This document shows, piece after piece, positions 51,924 through 63,754 of a stretch of DNA of 64,000 bases. The stretch comes from Hygrophila difformis (Eukaryota > Streptophyta > Magnoliopsida > Lamiales > Acanthaceae). The notes under the pieces were generated by a model. The model was not told the DNA's origin, did no database searches, and saw nothing but the letters and a program-made list of their open reading frames with translations. Within the stretch, counting starts at the first letter, position 1. Every line of letters starts with the position of its first letter. Both the position numbers and the translations under genes were made by a program. Where the stretch lies: NCBI GenBank assembly GCA_030278955.1, contig JAOANR010000005.1, forward strand, positions 29,007,849 through 29,071,848, read 5' to 3'.

Positions 51924-53473
51924 GTTGGCCTGTCGGTAAAACGGGCCCGTCGGTGGCCTGTGTAAAACGGTGCCCATCGGGGGTATTTCGGTAAAACGGT
52001 GCCCGTCCGGTGGCCTGCTAGTAAAAACTGTGCCCGTCAGGTGGCCTGTCGGTAAAACGGTGCCCGTCGGGGGTATTACGGTAATACGTTGCCCGTGGGT
52101 GGTATTTCGGTAAAACGGTGCCCGTCGGGTGGCCTTTCAGTAAAACGATGCCCGTCGGCTGGCCTATCGGCAAAACAGTGCCCCTCGGGTGGTATGTCGG
52201 TAAAACGATGCCCGACGATAAAACGGTGCCCCACGGTGCCCTGTCGGTAAAACGGTGCCCGTCGGGGGTATTTCGGTAAAACGGTGCCCGTCGGTGGCCT
52301 TTCGGCACGTCCTGGGAATTTCGGCAAAACGGTTCCCGTCGGCTGGCCTATCCGTAAAACGGTGCCCCTCGGGTGCCCGGGTATTTCGTTAAAACGGTGA
52401 CCGTCGGGTGGCCTGTCAGTAAAACGGTGCCCGTCGGGTGGCCTATCGGCAAAACAGTGCCCCTCGGGTGGTATATCGGTAAAACGACGCCCATCGATAA
52501 AACGGTGCCCCTCGGTGACCTGTCGGTAAAACGGTGCCCGTCGGGGGCATTTCGGTAAAACGGTGCCCGTCGGTGGCCTATCGGTAAAAAGATGCCCGTC
52601 GGGGGCATTTCGGTAAAACGGTGCCCGTCGGTGACCTGTCGGTAAAACGATGCCCGTCGGTGGCATTTCGGTAAAACAGTTCCCGTCGGCTGGTCTGTCC
52701 GTAAAACGGTGCATGTCGGGTGGCCGGGTCTTTCGTTAAAACGGTGACCGTCGGGTGGCCTGTCAGTAAAACGGTGCCCGTCGGGTGGCCTGTCGGCAAA
52801 ACAGTGCCCGTCGGGTGGTATGTCGGTAAAACGATGCCCGTCGATAAAACGGTGAATGTCGGTGGCCTTTCGGTAAAACGATGCCCGTCGGGGGCATTTC
52901 GGAAAAATGGTGCCCGTCGGGTGGCCTGTCAGTAAAAGGGTACCCGTCGGGTGACCTGTCAGTAAAACGGTGCCCGTCGCGGGTATTTCGGTAAAACGGT
53001 GCCCGTCGGGTGGCCCGTCGATAAAACGGTGCCCGCGGTGGGGGGCATTTCAGTAAAACAGAGCCCATTGGTTGGCCTGTCAGTAAAACGGTGCCCGTCG
53101 GGTGGCCTGTCGGTAAAACGTTGCCCGTCGGTGGTATTTCGGTAAAACGGTGCCCGTCGGGTGGCCTTTCAGTAAAACGGTGCCCATCGGGTGGCCTATC
53201 GACAAAACAGTGCTCCTTGGGTGGTATGTCGGTAAAACGATGCATGTCTATAAAACGGTACCCCTCGGTGGCCTGTCGGTATAACGGTGCCCGTCGGGGG
53301 CATTTCGGTAAAACGGTGCCCGTCGGTGGTCTATCGGTAAAACGATGCCCGTCGGGGGCGTTTTGGTAAAACGGTTCCCGTCGGCTGGCCTGTCCGTAAA
53401 ACGGTGCCCGCCGGGTGGCCCGTCGATAAAACCGTGCCCATCGGTTGCCTGTCGGTAAAACGCTGCCCGTCGG
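51924..53473 (+). repeat. Tandem array, block 3
   Basis: Array resumes after element D at GTTGGCCTGTCGG, continuing the unit broken at 30400. Contains the 347-bp higher-order repeat (marker GGTATTTCGTTAAAACGG at about 52379, GGTCTTTCGTT 347 bp later). Stops at the hAT-like element. Confidence 0.92.
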
Positions 53474-54466
53474 TAGGCGTGAGCATTTTTTGTCGGGTAT
53501 CGGGTACCCGACCCGAACCCGACATGTCGGGTTCGGGTTTTGTCGGGTTTTAATTTTTATAACCCGACATTTCGGGTACTCGACCCGATAATTATCTATC
53601 GGGTCGGGTGTCGGGTTTGTAGCCGGATACCCGATCGGGTATTGGGTACCCGACAAAATAATTAAATAAATAAATTTTAATATTTTTCCCCTAATATTTA
53701 TTTATATGTTTTGTTCTACAATATTCATATTTATTTGATAACTGTACTTATTTTTTATTCAATGTGGTAAAAAATTAAGTATAAGCTTAAAAAATTTGTA
53801 AAGTTTACGATATTTAATTATTTTGGCATTAGTGATGGATAATATTATTAATCTTGAATATAACAGAGGATTAATCGAAGATAAAACGTTGAGTTATATT
53901 TTCTATTTTAATTAATACTGTCACCGTAGAGCACTAAATTTAATTAAATTACTAATTTATGTTAAATAATAATAAATAAAACTGAAATTTTATATTTTTA
54001 AATAATTTAATTTTTTAAATAAGAAAATTGATAGTCACTATTATTTTAAATCAAGAAAAAATTTAAAATAAAACAACTAGTATCACCACCATAGTTAGTA
54101 TTATTTTAAATTGATAGTTATTATCATTTTAAATTAAATTAAAAATTTTCTTATTAAAATTTTTTATAACATACCTATATATATATGCTTGAATATTAGT
54201 ATTAATCTTAGTTTTTTTAAAAAAATTGTGTAACTTGGGTTAATAATTGTATTTTTAAAAATTTAAACTAAATAAATTGAATATATATATTTTTAAAAAT
54301 AATATTTTTTTTTGGGTATCGGGTACCCGACAAACCCGACCCGATAAAGTCGGGTACCCGAATATCGGGTACCCGCTTTTGTGCGGGTCGGGTTCGGATA
54401 TCTATTTTAGATACCCGATAGTGTCGGGTACCCGAACCCGACAACCCGACCCGACGCCCACCCCTA
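53474..54466 (+). mobile_element. Non-autonomous hAT-like DNA transposon
   Basis: A 993-bp AT-rich insert with terminal inverted repeats TAGGCGTGAGC (left) and TAGGGGTGGGC (right, reversed), matching at 9 of 11 bases. Subterminal regions are rich in GGGTACCCGA and CGGGTCGGG in both orientations. It is flanked by the 8-bp duplication CCCGTCGG (53466-53473 and 54467-54474). The ends and 8-bp duplication fit the hAT superfamily. No transposase frame is present, so it needs one in trans. Orientation is arbitrary. CCCGTCGG is also part of the array monomer, so the duplication alone is weaker proof than usual. Confidence 0.75.
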
Positions 54467-57400
54467 CCCGTCGGTGGCCTGTCGGTAAAACGGTGCCCGT
54501 TGGGTGGCCTTTCAGTAAAACGGTGCCCGTCGGCTGGCCTATCGGCAAAACAGTGCCCCTCGGGTGGTATGTCAGTAAAACAATGCCCGACGATAAAACG
54601 GTGCCCCTCGGTGGCCTGTCGGTAAAACGGTGCCCGTCGGGGGCATTTCGGTAAAAACGGTGCCCGTCGGTGGCCTGTCGGTTAAACGATGCACGTCGGG
54701 GGAATTTCGATAAAACGGTTCCCGTCGGCTGGCCTGTCCGTAAAACGGTGCCCGTCGGGTGGCCGCGTATTTCGTTAAAACGGTGACCGTCGGGTGGCCT
54801 GTCAGTAAAACGGTGCCCGTCGGGTGGCCTATCGGCAAAGCAGTGCCCCTCGGGTGGTATGTCGGTAAAACGTGCCCATCGATAAAACGGTGCCCCTCGG
54901 TGGCCTGTCGGTAAAACGGTGCCGGTCGGGGGCACTTCGGTAAAATGGTGCCCGTCGGTGGCCTATCGGTAAAACGATGCCCGTCGGGGCATTTCGGTAA
55001 AACGGTGCCCGTCGGTGACCTGTCGATAAAACGATGCCGGTCGGTGGCATTTCAGTAAACAGTTCCCGTCGGCTGGCCTGTCCGTAAAACGGTGCCTGTC
55101 GGGTGGCCGGGTGTTTCGTTGAAACGGTGACCGTCGGGTGGCCTGTCAGTAAAACGGTGCCCGTCGGGTGGCCTGTCAGTAAAACGGTGCCCGTCGGGTG
55201 GCCTGTCGGCAAAACAGTGCCCGTCGGGTGGTATGTCGGTAAAACGATGCCCGTCGATAAAACGGTGCCTGTCGGTGGCCTGTCGGTAAAACGATGCCCG
55301 TCGGGGGCATTTCGGTAAAATGGTGCCCGTCGGGTGGCCTGTCAGTAAAAGGGTGCTCGTCGGGTGGCCTGTCAGTAAACCGGTGCCCGTCGCGGGTATT
55401 TCGGTAAAACGGTGCCCGTCGGGTGGCCCGTCGATAAAACGGTACCCGTCGGTGGGGGGCATTTCGGTAAAACAGAGCCCATTGGTTGGCCTGTCAGTAA
55501 AACGGTGCCTGTCGGGTGGCCTGTCGGTAAAACGTTGCCCGTCGGTGGTATTTCGGTAAAACGGTGCCCGTTGGGTGGCCTTTCAGTAAAACGGTGCCCA
55601 TCGGGTGGCCTATCGGCAAAACAGTGCTCCTTGGGTGGTATGTCTATAAAACGATGCCCGTGTATAAAACGGTGCCCCTCGGTTGCCTGTCGGTATAACG
55701 GTGCCCGACGGGGGCATTTTGGTAAAACGGTTCCCGTCGGCTGGCCTGTCCGTAAAACGGTGCCCTTCGGGTGGCCCGTCGATAAAACCGTGCCCATCGG
55801 TTGCCTATCGGTAAAACGGTGCCCGTCGGTGGCCTGTCGGTAAAACGATGCCCGTTGGGTGGCTTTTCAGTAAAACGGTGCCCGTCAGCTGGCCTATCAG
55901 CAAAACAGTGCCCCTCGGGTGGTATGTCGGTAAAACGATGGCCGAAGATAAAACGGTGCCCCTCAGTAGTGGCGTGTCGGTAAAACGGTGCCCGTCGGGG
56001 GCATTTCGGTAAAACGGTGCCCGTCGGTGGCCTGTCGGTTAAACGATGCACGTCGGGGGAATTTCGGTAAAACGGTTCCCGTCGGCTGGCCTGTCCGTAA
56101 AACGGTGCCCGTCGGGTGGCCGGGTATTTCGTTAAAAACAGTGACCGTCGGGTCGCCTGTCAGTAAAACGGTGCCCGTCGGGTGGTATGTCGGTAAAACG
56201 ATGCCCATCGATAAAACGGTGCCCCTCGGTGGCCTGTCGGTAAAACGGTGCCCGTCGGGGGCACTTCGGTAAAACGGTGCCCGTCGGTGGCCTAGCGGTA
56301 AAACGAAGCCCGTCGGAGGCATTTCGGTAAAACGGTGCCCGTCGGTGACCTGTCGATAAAATGATGCCCGTCGGTCGCATTTCGGTGAACAGTTCCCATC
56401 GGCTGGCCTGTCCGTAAAACGGTGCCTGTCGGGTGGCCGGGTATTTCGTTAAAACGGTGACCGTCGGATGGCCTGTCAGTAAAACGGTGCCCGTCGGGTG
56501 GCCTGTCGGCAAAACAGTGCCCGTCGGGTGGTATGTTGGGGAAAACGATGCTCGTCGATAAAACGGTGCCTGTCGGTGGCCTGTCGGTAAAACGATGCCC
56601 GTCGGGGGCATTTCGGTAAAATGGTGCCCGTCGGGTGGCCTGTCAGTAAAAGGGTGCCCGTCGGATGGCCTGTCAGTAAAACGGTGCCCGTCACGGGTAT
56701 TTCGGTGAAACGGTGCCCGTCGGGTGGCCCGTCGATAAAACGGTGCCCGTCGGTGGGGGGCATTTCGGTAAAACAGAGCCCATTGGTTGGCCTGTCGGTA
56801 AAACGGTGCCTGTCGGGTGGCCTGTCGGTAAAACGTTGCCCGTCGGTGTCATTTCGGTAAAACGGTGCCCGTCAGGTGGGCTTTCAGTAAAACGGTGCCC
56901 ATCGGGTGGCCTATCGGCAAAACAGTGCTCCTTGGGTGGTATGTCGGTAAAACGATGCCCGTGTATAAAACGGTGCCCCTCGGTTGCCTGTCGGTATAAC
57001 GGTGCCCGACGGGGGCATTTTTGTAAAACGGTTCCCGTCGGCTGACCTGTCCGTAAAACGGTGCCCGTCGGGTGGCCCGTCGATAAAACCGTCCCCATCG
57101 GTTGCCTATCGGTAAAACGGTGCCCGTCGGTGGCCTGTCGGTAAAACGGTGCCCGTTGGGTGGCCTTTCAGTAAAATGGTGCCCGTCGGCTGGCCTATCG
57201 GCAAAACAGTGCCCCTCGGGTGGTATGTCGGTAAAACGATGCCCGAAGATAAAACGGTGCCCCGCAGTGGCGTGTCAGTAAAACGGTGCCCGTCGGGGGC
57301 ATTTCGGTAAAACGGTGCCCGTCGGGGGCCTGTCGGTTAAACGATGCACGTCGGGGGAATTTCGGTAAGACGGTTCCCGTCGGCTGGCCTGTCCGTAAAA

Positions 57401-60400
57401 CGGTGCCCGTCGGGTGGCCGGGTATTTCGTTAAAATGGTGACCGTCGGGTGGCCTGTCAGTAAAACGGTGCCCGTCGGGTGATATGTCGGTAAAACGATG
57501 TCCATCGATAAAACGGTGCCCGTCGGGGGCACTTCGGTAACACGGTGCCTGTCGGTGGCCTATCGGTAAAACGATGCCCGTCGGGGGCATTACGGTAAAA
57601 CGGTGCCCGTCGGTGACCTGTCGATAAAACGATGGCCATTGGTGTCATTTCGGTAAATAATTCCCGTCGGCTGGGCTGTCCGTAAAACGGTGCCTGTCGG
57701 GTGGCCGGGTATTTCATTAAAACGGTGACTGTCGGGTGGCCTGTCAGTAAAACGGTGCCCGTCGGGTGGCCTATCGGCAAAGTAGTGCCCCTCGGGTGGT
57801 ATGTCGGTAAAACGATGCCCATCGATAAAACGGTGCCCCTCGGTGGCCTGTCGGTAAAACGGTGCCCGTCGGGGGCACTTCGGTAAACGGTGCCCGTCGG
57901 TGGCCTATCGGTAAAACGATGCCCGTCGGGGGCATTTCGGTAAAACGGTGCCCGTCAGTGACCTGTCGATAAAACGATGCCCGTCGGTGGCATTTCGGTG
58001 AACAGTTCCCGTCGGCTGGCCTGTCCGTAAAACGGTGCCTGTCGGGTGGCCGGGTATTTCGTTAAAACGGTGCCCGTCGGGTGGCCTGTCGGCAAAACAG
58101 TGCCCGTCGGGTGGTATGTCGGTAAAACGATGCCCGTTGATAAAACGGTGCCTGTCGGTGGCCTGTCGGTAAAACGAAGCCCCTCGGGGGCATTTTGGTA
58201 AAATGTTGCCCGTCGGGTGGCCTGTCAGTAAAAGGGTGCCCGTCGGGTGGCCTGTCAGTAAAACGGTGCCCGTCGCGGGTTTTTCAGTAAAACGGTGCCT
58301 GTCGGGTGGCCCGTCGATAAAACGGTGCCCGTCGGTGGGGGGCATTTCGGTAAAACAGAGCCCATCGGTTGGCCTGTCAGTAAAACGGTGCCTGTCGGGT
58401 GGCATGTCGATAAAACGTTGCCCGTCGGTGGTATTTCGGTAAAACGGTGCCCGTGGGGTGGCCTGTTAGTAAAACAGTGCCCGTCGGGTGGCCTGTTGGT
58501 AAAACGTTGCCCGTCGGTGGTATTTCGGTAAAACGGTGCCCGTCGGGTGGCCTTTCAGTAAAACGGTGCCCGTCGGGTGGGGGCATTTCGGTAAAACGGT
58601 GCTCGTTGGGTGGCCTGTTAGTAAAACGGTGCCCGTCGGGTGGCCTGTCGGTAAAACGTTGCCCGTCGGTGGTATTTCGGTAAAATGGTGCCCGTCGGGT
58701 GGCCTATCGGCAAAACAGTGCTCCTCGGGTGGTATGTAGGTAAAACGATGCCCGTCTATAAAACGGTGCCCGTTGGTGGCCTGTCGGTAGAACAATGCCC
58801 GTCGGGGGCATTTCGATAAAACGGTGCCCGTCGGGTGGCCTCTCCGTAACACGGTGCCCGTCGGGTGGCCTGTCGGTAAAATGGTGCCCGTCAGGGTATT
58901 TCGGTAAAACAGTGCACAACGGGTGGCCTGTCAGTAAAACGGTGCCCGTCGGGTGGCCTGGCGGCAAAACAGTGCCCGTCGGGTGGTATGTCGGTAAAAC
59001 GAGGCCCGTCAGGAGTATTTCGGTAAAACGGTGCCCGTCGGGTGGCCTGTCAGTAAAACGGTGCCCGTCGGGTGGCTTGTCGGTAAAACGGGCCCTTCGG
59101 TGGCCTGTCGTTAAACGGTGCCCGAAGGGGGTATTTCGCTAAAACGGTCCCCGTCGGGTGGCTTGTGTAAAACGGTGCCCATCGGGGGTATTTCGGTAAA
59201 ACGGTGCCCGTCCGGCGGCCTGCTAGTAAAATTGTGCCCGTCAGGTGGCCTGTCGGTAAAACGGTGCCCGTCGGGGGTATTACGGTAATACGTTGCCCGT
59301 CGGTGTCATTTCGGTAAAACGGTGCCCGTCGGGTGGCCTTTCAGTAAAACGATGCCCGTCGGCTGGCCTATCGGCAAAACAGTGCCCCTCTGGTGGTATG
59401 TCGGTAAAACGATGCCCGACGATAAAACGGTGCCCCACGGTGCCCTGTCGGTAAAACGGTGCCCGTCGGGGGCATTTCGGTAAAACGGTGCCCGTCGGTG
59501 GCCTTTCGATAAAACGATGCACGTCCTGGGAATTTCGGTAAAACGGTTCTCGTCGGCTGGCCTATCTGTAAAACGGTGCCCGTCGGGTGGCCGGGTATTT
59601 CATTAAAACGGTGACCGTCGGGTGGCCTGTCAGTAAAACGGTGCCCATCGGTTGGCCTATCGGCAAAACAGTGCCCCTCGGGTGGTATGTCGGTAAAACG
59701 ATGCCCATCGATAAAACGGTGCCCCTCGGTGGCATGTCGGTAAAAACGGTGCCCGTCGGGGCATTTCGGTAAAATGGTGCCCGTCGGTGGCCTGTCGGTT
59801 AAACGATGCACGTCGGGGGAATTTCGGTAAAACGGTTCCCGTCGGCTGGCCTATCCGTAAAACGGTGCCCGTCGGGTGGCCGGGCATTTTGTTAAAACGG
59901 TGACCGCCGGGTGGCCTGTCAGTAAAACGGTGCCCGTCGGGTGGCCTATCGGCAAAACAGTGCCCCTCGGGTGGTATGTCGGTAAAACGATGCCCATCGA
60001 TAAAACGGTGCCCCTCGGTGGCCTGTCGGTAAAACGGTGCCCGTCGGGGGCATTTCGGTAAAACGGTGCCCGTCGGTGGTATGTCAGTAAAATAATGCCC
60101 GACGATAAAACGGTGCCCCTCGGTGGCCTGTCGGTAAAACGGTGCCCGTCGGGGGCATTTCGGTAAAACGGTGCCCGTCGGTGGCCTATCGGTAAAAAGA
60201 TGCCCGTCGGGGACATTTCGGTAAAACGGTGCCCGTCGGTAAAAGGATGCCCGTCGGTGGCATTTCGGTAAAACAGTTCCCGTCGGCTGGCCTGCCCGTA
60301 AAATGGTGCCTGTCGGGTGGCCGGGTATTTCATTAAAACGGTGACCGTCGGGTGGCCTGTCAGTAAAACGGTGCCCGTCGGGTGGCCTATTGGCAAAACA

Positions 60401-61865
60401 GTGCCCCTCGGGTGGTATGTCGGTAAAACGATGCCCATCGATAAAACGGTGCCCCTCGGTGGCCTGTCGGTAAAACGGTGCCCGTCGGGGGCACTTCGGT
60501 AAAACGGTTCCCGTCGGTGGCCTATCGGTAAAACGATGCCCGTCGGGGGCATTTCGGTAAAACGGTGCCCGTCGGTGACCTGTCGATAAAACGATGCCCG
60601 TCGGTGGCATTTCGGTAAACAGTTCCCGTCGGCTGGCCTGTCCGTAAAACGGTGCCTGTCGGGTGGCCGGATATTTCGCTAAAACGGTGACCGTCGGGTG
60701 GCCTGTCAGTAAAACGATGCCCGTCGGGTGGCCTGTCGGCAAAACAGTGCCCGTCGGGTGGTATGTCGGTAAAACGATGCCCGTCGATAAAACGGTGCCT
60801 GTCGGTGGCCTGTCGGAAAAACGATGCCCGTCGGTGGCATTTCGGTAAAATGGTGCCCGTCGGATGGCCTGTCAGTAAAAGGGTGCCCGTCGGGTGGCCT
60901 GTCAGTAAAACGGTGCCCGTCGCGGGCATTTCGGTAAAACGGTGCCTGTCGGGTGGCCCGTCGATAAAACGGTGCCCGTCGGTGGGGGGCATTTCGGTAA
61001 AACAAAGCCCATTGGTTGGCCAGTCGGTAAAACGGTGCCCGTCGGGTGGCCTGTCGGTAAAACGTTGCCCGTCGGTGTCATTTCGGTAAAACGGTGCCCG
61101 TCGGGTGACCTTTCAGTAAAACGGTGCCCATCGGGTGGCCTATCGGCAAAACAGTGCTCCTTGGGTGGTATGTCGGTAAAACGATGCTCGTCTATAAAAC
61201 GGTGCCCCTCGGTGGCCTGTCGGTAAAACGGTGCCCGTCGGGGGCATCTCGGTAAAACGGTGCCCGTCGGGGGCCTATCGGTAAAACGATGCACGTCGGG
61301 GGAATTTCGGTAAAACGGTTCCCGTCGGCTGGCCTGTCCGTAAAACGGTGCCTGTCGGGTGGCCGGGTATTTCGTTAAAACGGTGACCGTGGGGTGGCCT
61401 GTCAGTAAAACGGTGCCCGTCGGGTGGCCTATCGGCAAATCAGTGCCCCTCGGGTGGTATGTCGGTAAAACGATGCCCGTCGATGAAACGGTGCCCCTCG
61501 GTGGCCTGTCGGTAAAACGGTGCCCGTCGGCGGCATTTCGGTAAAACGGTGCCCGTCGGTTGCCTATCGGTAAAACGATGCCCGTCAAAGGCCATTTCGG
61601 TAAAACGGTGCCGGTCGGTGACCTATCTGTAAAACGATGCCCGTCGGGGGCATTTCGATAAAACAGTTCCCGTCGGCTGGCCTGTCCGTAAAACAGTGCC
61701 TGTCGGGTGGCCGGCTATTTTGTTAAAACGGTGACCGTCGGGTGGCCTGTAAGTAAAACGGTGCCCGTCGGGTGGCCTGTCGGCAAAACAGTGCCCGTCG
61801 GGTGGTATGTCGGTAAAACGATGCCCGTCGATAAAACGATGCCTGTCGGTGGCCTGTCGGTAAAA
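54467..61865 (+). repeat. Tandem array, block 4
   Basis: 7.4 kb of uninterrupted monomers. The marker unit with TATTTCGTT/TATTTCATT recurs at about 54769, 55110, 56127, 56439, 57422, 57707, 58053, 59597, 59886, 60328, 60670, 61368 and 61714, with many intervals near 340-350 bp. Ends at GGCCTGTCGGTAAAA against unrelated sequence. Long plus- and minus-strand frames, up to 361 codons, are products of the repeat. Confidence 0.93.
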
Positions 61866-62135
61866 ATCACTTTGGGTCTATACTATTTTGGGGATCCTTC
61901 CCCTTGGACATAGAAGTCTTGATTTAAATGAGATGTTGCATAGTAAATTTCCAACAAAAATCACTTTATAAAATCCGGATCTAAGTAAGGGATAAACTCA
62001 ACAGTTATGACTAATTCATATTCTACTGGGGGTTGATTTTGAGAACTTAGAAGCAGAGTCAGCGATTAGGTCTCTCCTAGACTGAAAGGATCTGTGTTTA
62101 AATTGAGAGTTTAGTACCTGTTTAGGGAATGATTT

Positions 62136-62597
62136 TCAAATACCAATTGGTTTCTCAAAATTACTGTGTGTTGGAAATCTTGTATTAAGTGTTGCATCGA
62201 ATCCGTTTCCACTTGGATTCGGATAAAATGTGATAATTAATACTAGAGGAACAACATATAGGCCTTGGTTAATTTCTATGGTAGGGTTGAGTATTCTTTC
62301 AACTACTATCTTCTCCCACCAAAGCGTAAAATTGAGTCTTGAGTGAGTGCATTCGGAACAAACCTTCATAGGTCTGTTCCACTCAGGTTTGTATCTCATA
62401 ACTAACCGAATGTTATAAGCCCTGTGGCTTACTGATGTTTGGGAAGTTCTAAATCTGCATCTGGTCACCAAGACCAGGGGCTCTTTTATATTAACGGATT
62501 GTGACGATCTTTTAAGACTTCCGAGTGAGACTTTAAATGCTTTCTTTACTGCTTTCTTTACCGCTTTCATAGAGGTCACTCGGAAGCAGAGATGCAT
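62136..62597 (-). CDS. Uncharacterised 153-codon open frame
   Basis: The frame starts MHLCFRVTSMKAVKK and ends NFEKPIGI. I recognise no domain. The N-terminal part is lysine-rich (MKAVKKAVKKAFK). The middle has several aromatic and arginine residues (RLVMRYKPEWNRP) followed by two cysteines in CSEC. It lies in otherwise unassigned AT-rich sequence where 460 bp without a stop is somewhat unusual, but composition alone could explain it. It may be an exon or remnant of a decayed element. No promoter or neighbour supports expression. Confidence 0.2.
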   Translation of the reverse strand: MHLCFRVTSMKAVKKAVKKAFKVSLGSLKRSSQSVNIKEPLVLVTRCRFRTSQTSVSHRAYNIRLVMRYKPEWNRPMKVCSECTHSRLNFTLWWEKIVVERILNPTIEINQGLYVVPLVLIITFYPNPSGNGFDATLNTRFPTHSNFEKPIGI

Positions 62598-62992
62598 CTG
62601 CCGGTTGTAAGGTTTAAGAGTTATGGATTAGTTCGGGGTTAGATTTGGACTTTGGGTGTGACAAGGGGGACGATAGGAGTACTTGGCATAGCAACTAATG
62701 ATATGTTAGGTGTTGCTTTTTCACCACATATGACTAACATTCTCTTGCAAGGCATTGCAAGGGGGGTTATGAATCTGTGGTATCTTAGAAGTTGAGGTCT
62801 TAAGAGCATGTAAACTCTTACCGTAAGTACCTGTCTGCTAAAGGGAACATGGTATAGAGAGCATGAGAGTTAGCTAACTGATGGATTATCCCAAACAAAG
62901 ATTTGTGTATTAAAATGGAAGTTTAATTGTGTTTCATCTGAATCTTGTCCAATTTTCATTATTTTCTCCCTGTCCCTTCTGTCATATTTCAA

Positions 62993-63122
62993 TTCGCTTT
63001 CGTAGAATAATTTTATTCGCTTTCCTAGCATAAATTTTATCACTTTCTTAGAATAGATTTAATCGCTTTCTAGATCTAATTCATCATGCTTTGAAGAATA
63101 ATTTTATTGCTTTCATAATCTG
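62993..63122 (+). repeat. Degenerate 23-24-bp tandem repeat
   Basis: About five units of TTCGCTTTC.TAGAATAAT type, each followed by a T-rich tail, with several differences per unit. Confidence 0.6.
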
Positions 63123-63754
63123 TTTTAAATCAATGGCAAGTAGATGTTAGAAACCATTGCAAAACTTGAATCGAGTAACCGAGTGGAAAATCTTAGTAAA
63201 CGACGTGGGCCCTGCTTCTATCGCACATCCTCCAGTGAACGAACCGGTCTTACTATAAATTACTGCAACTTTAGACACCGTGCGCTTTCGGGAGCACAGT
63301 TCGTAACATGAGCAATAAAAACGTGATAACCTATAATATATCCCTAATCCCAACCCCATCTTCATAAATTGGTTTCACTAAATAAAATTGGAAACCAGGA
63401 TTATGATTTTTCAGAAAATACTCATACTGTGGGAGTGTGTTTCATGGCAAGGATCTTTATGACATGAAACTATGATAAGTTTCATGATGCCAAATGCTGG
63501 GGATCTTCAGTGTGACAGACTGAAGGTCAAGATTGAATTATCTATCCCGGCTGCACCGTGAAAGTTGTCAAAAGTTTCATGCCAGAGAGAACCGCAGCGC
63601 TGTTTGAAATCAGAATACCCCACATGAGTAATACAAAGTGAAATATATCCTTAAACCCTTTCCCCACGAATCATAACTCTTTTCATCCAATAAATTCAAC
63701 TTGATATATTTTATAAAAAGCTCGTGTTAAAGAACTAAGGGTCATAAAGTTTCA

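Larger units (their letters stand above)
61866..63754. other. Unique spacer between oppositely oriented array blocks
   Basis: About 1.9 kb, AT-rich, no similarity that I recognise to the other elements. It has one moderate minus-strand frame (62136-62597), a degenerate 23-24-bp repeat (62993-63122), and two loosely similar stretches near 63290-63380 and 63620-63700 (each with CATGAG.AATA, then ATATATCC.TAA). I see no terminal repeats or target duplication that would define an insertion. Confidence 0.4.

Noticed and set aside
59657..60742. Long open frame of 361 codons and many others in the array (KRCPSGG / TGHRFTD-type peptides)
   Set aside because: The monomer simply lacks stops in several phases on both strands. 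Monomer lengths of 18, 29 and 30 bp shift the frame, and no start, promoter or domain is present.
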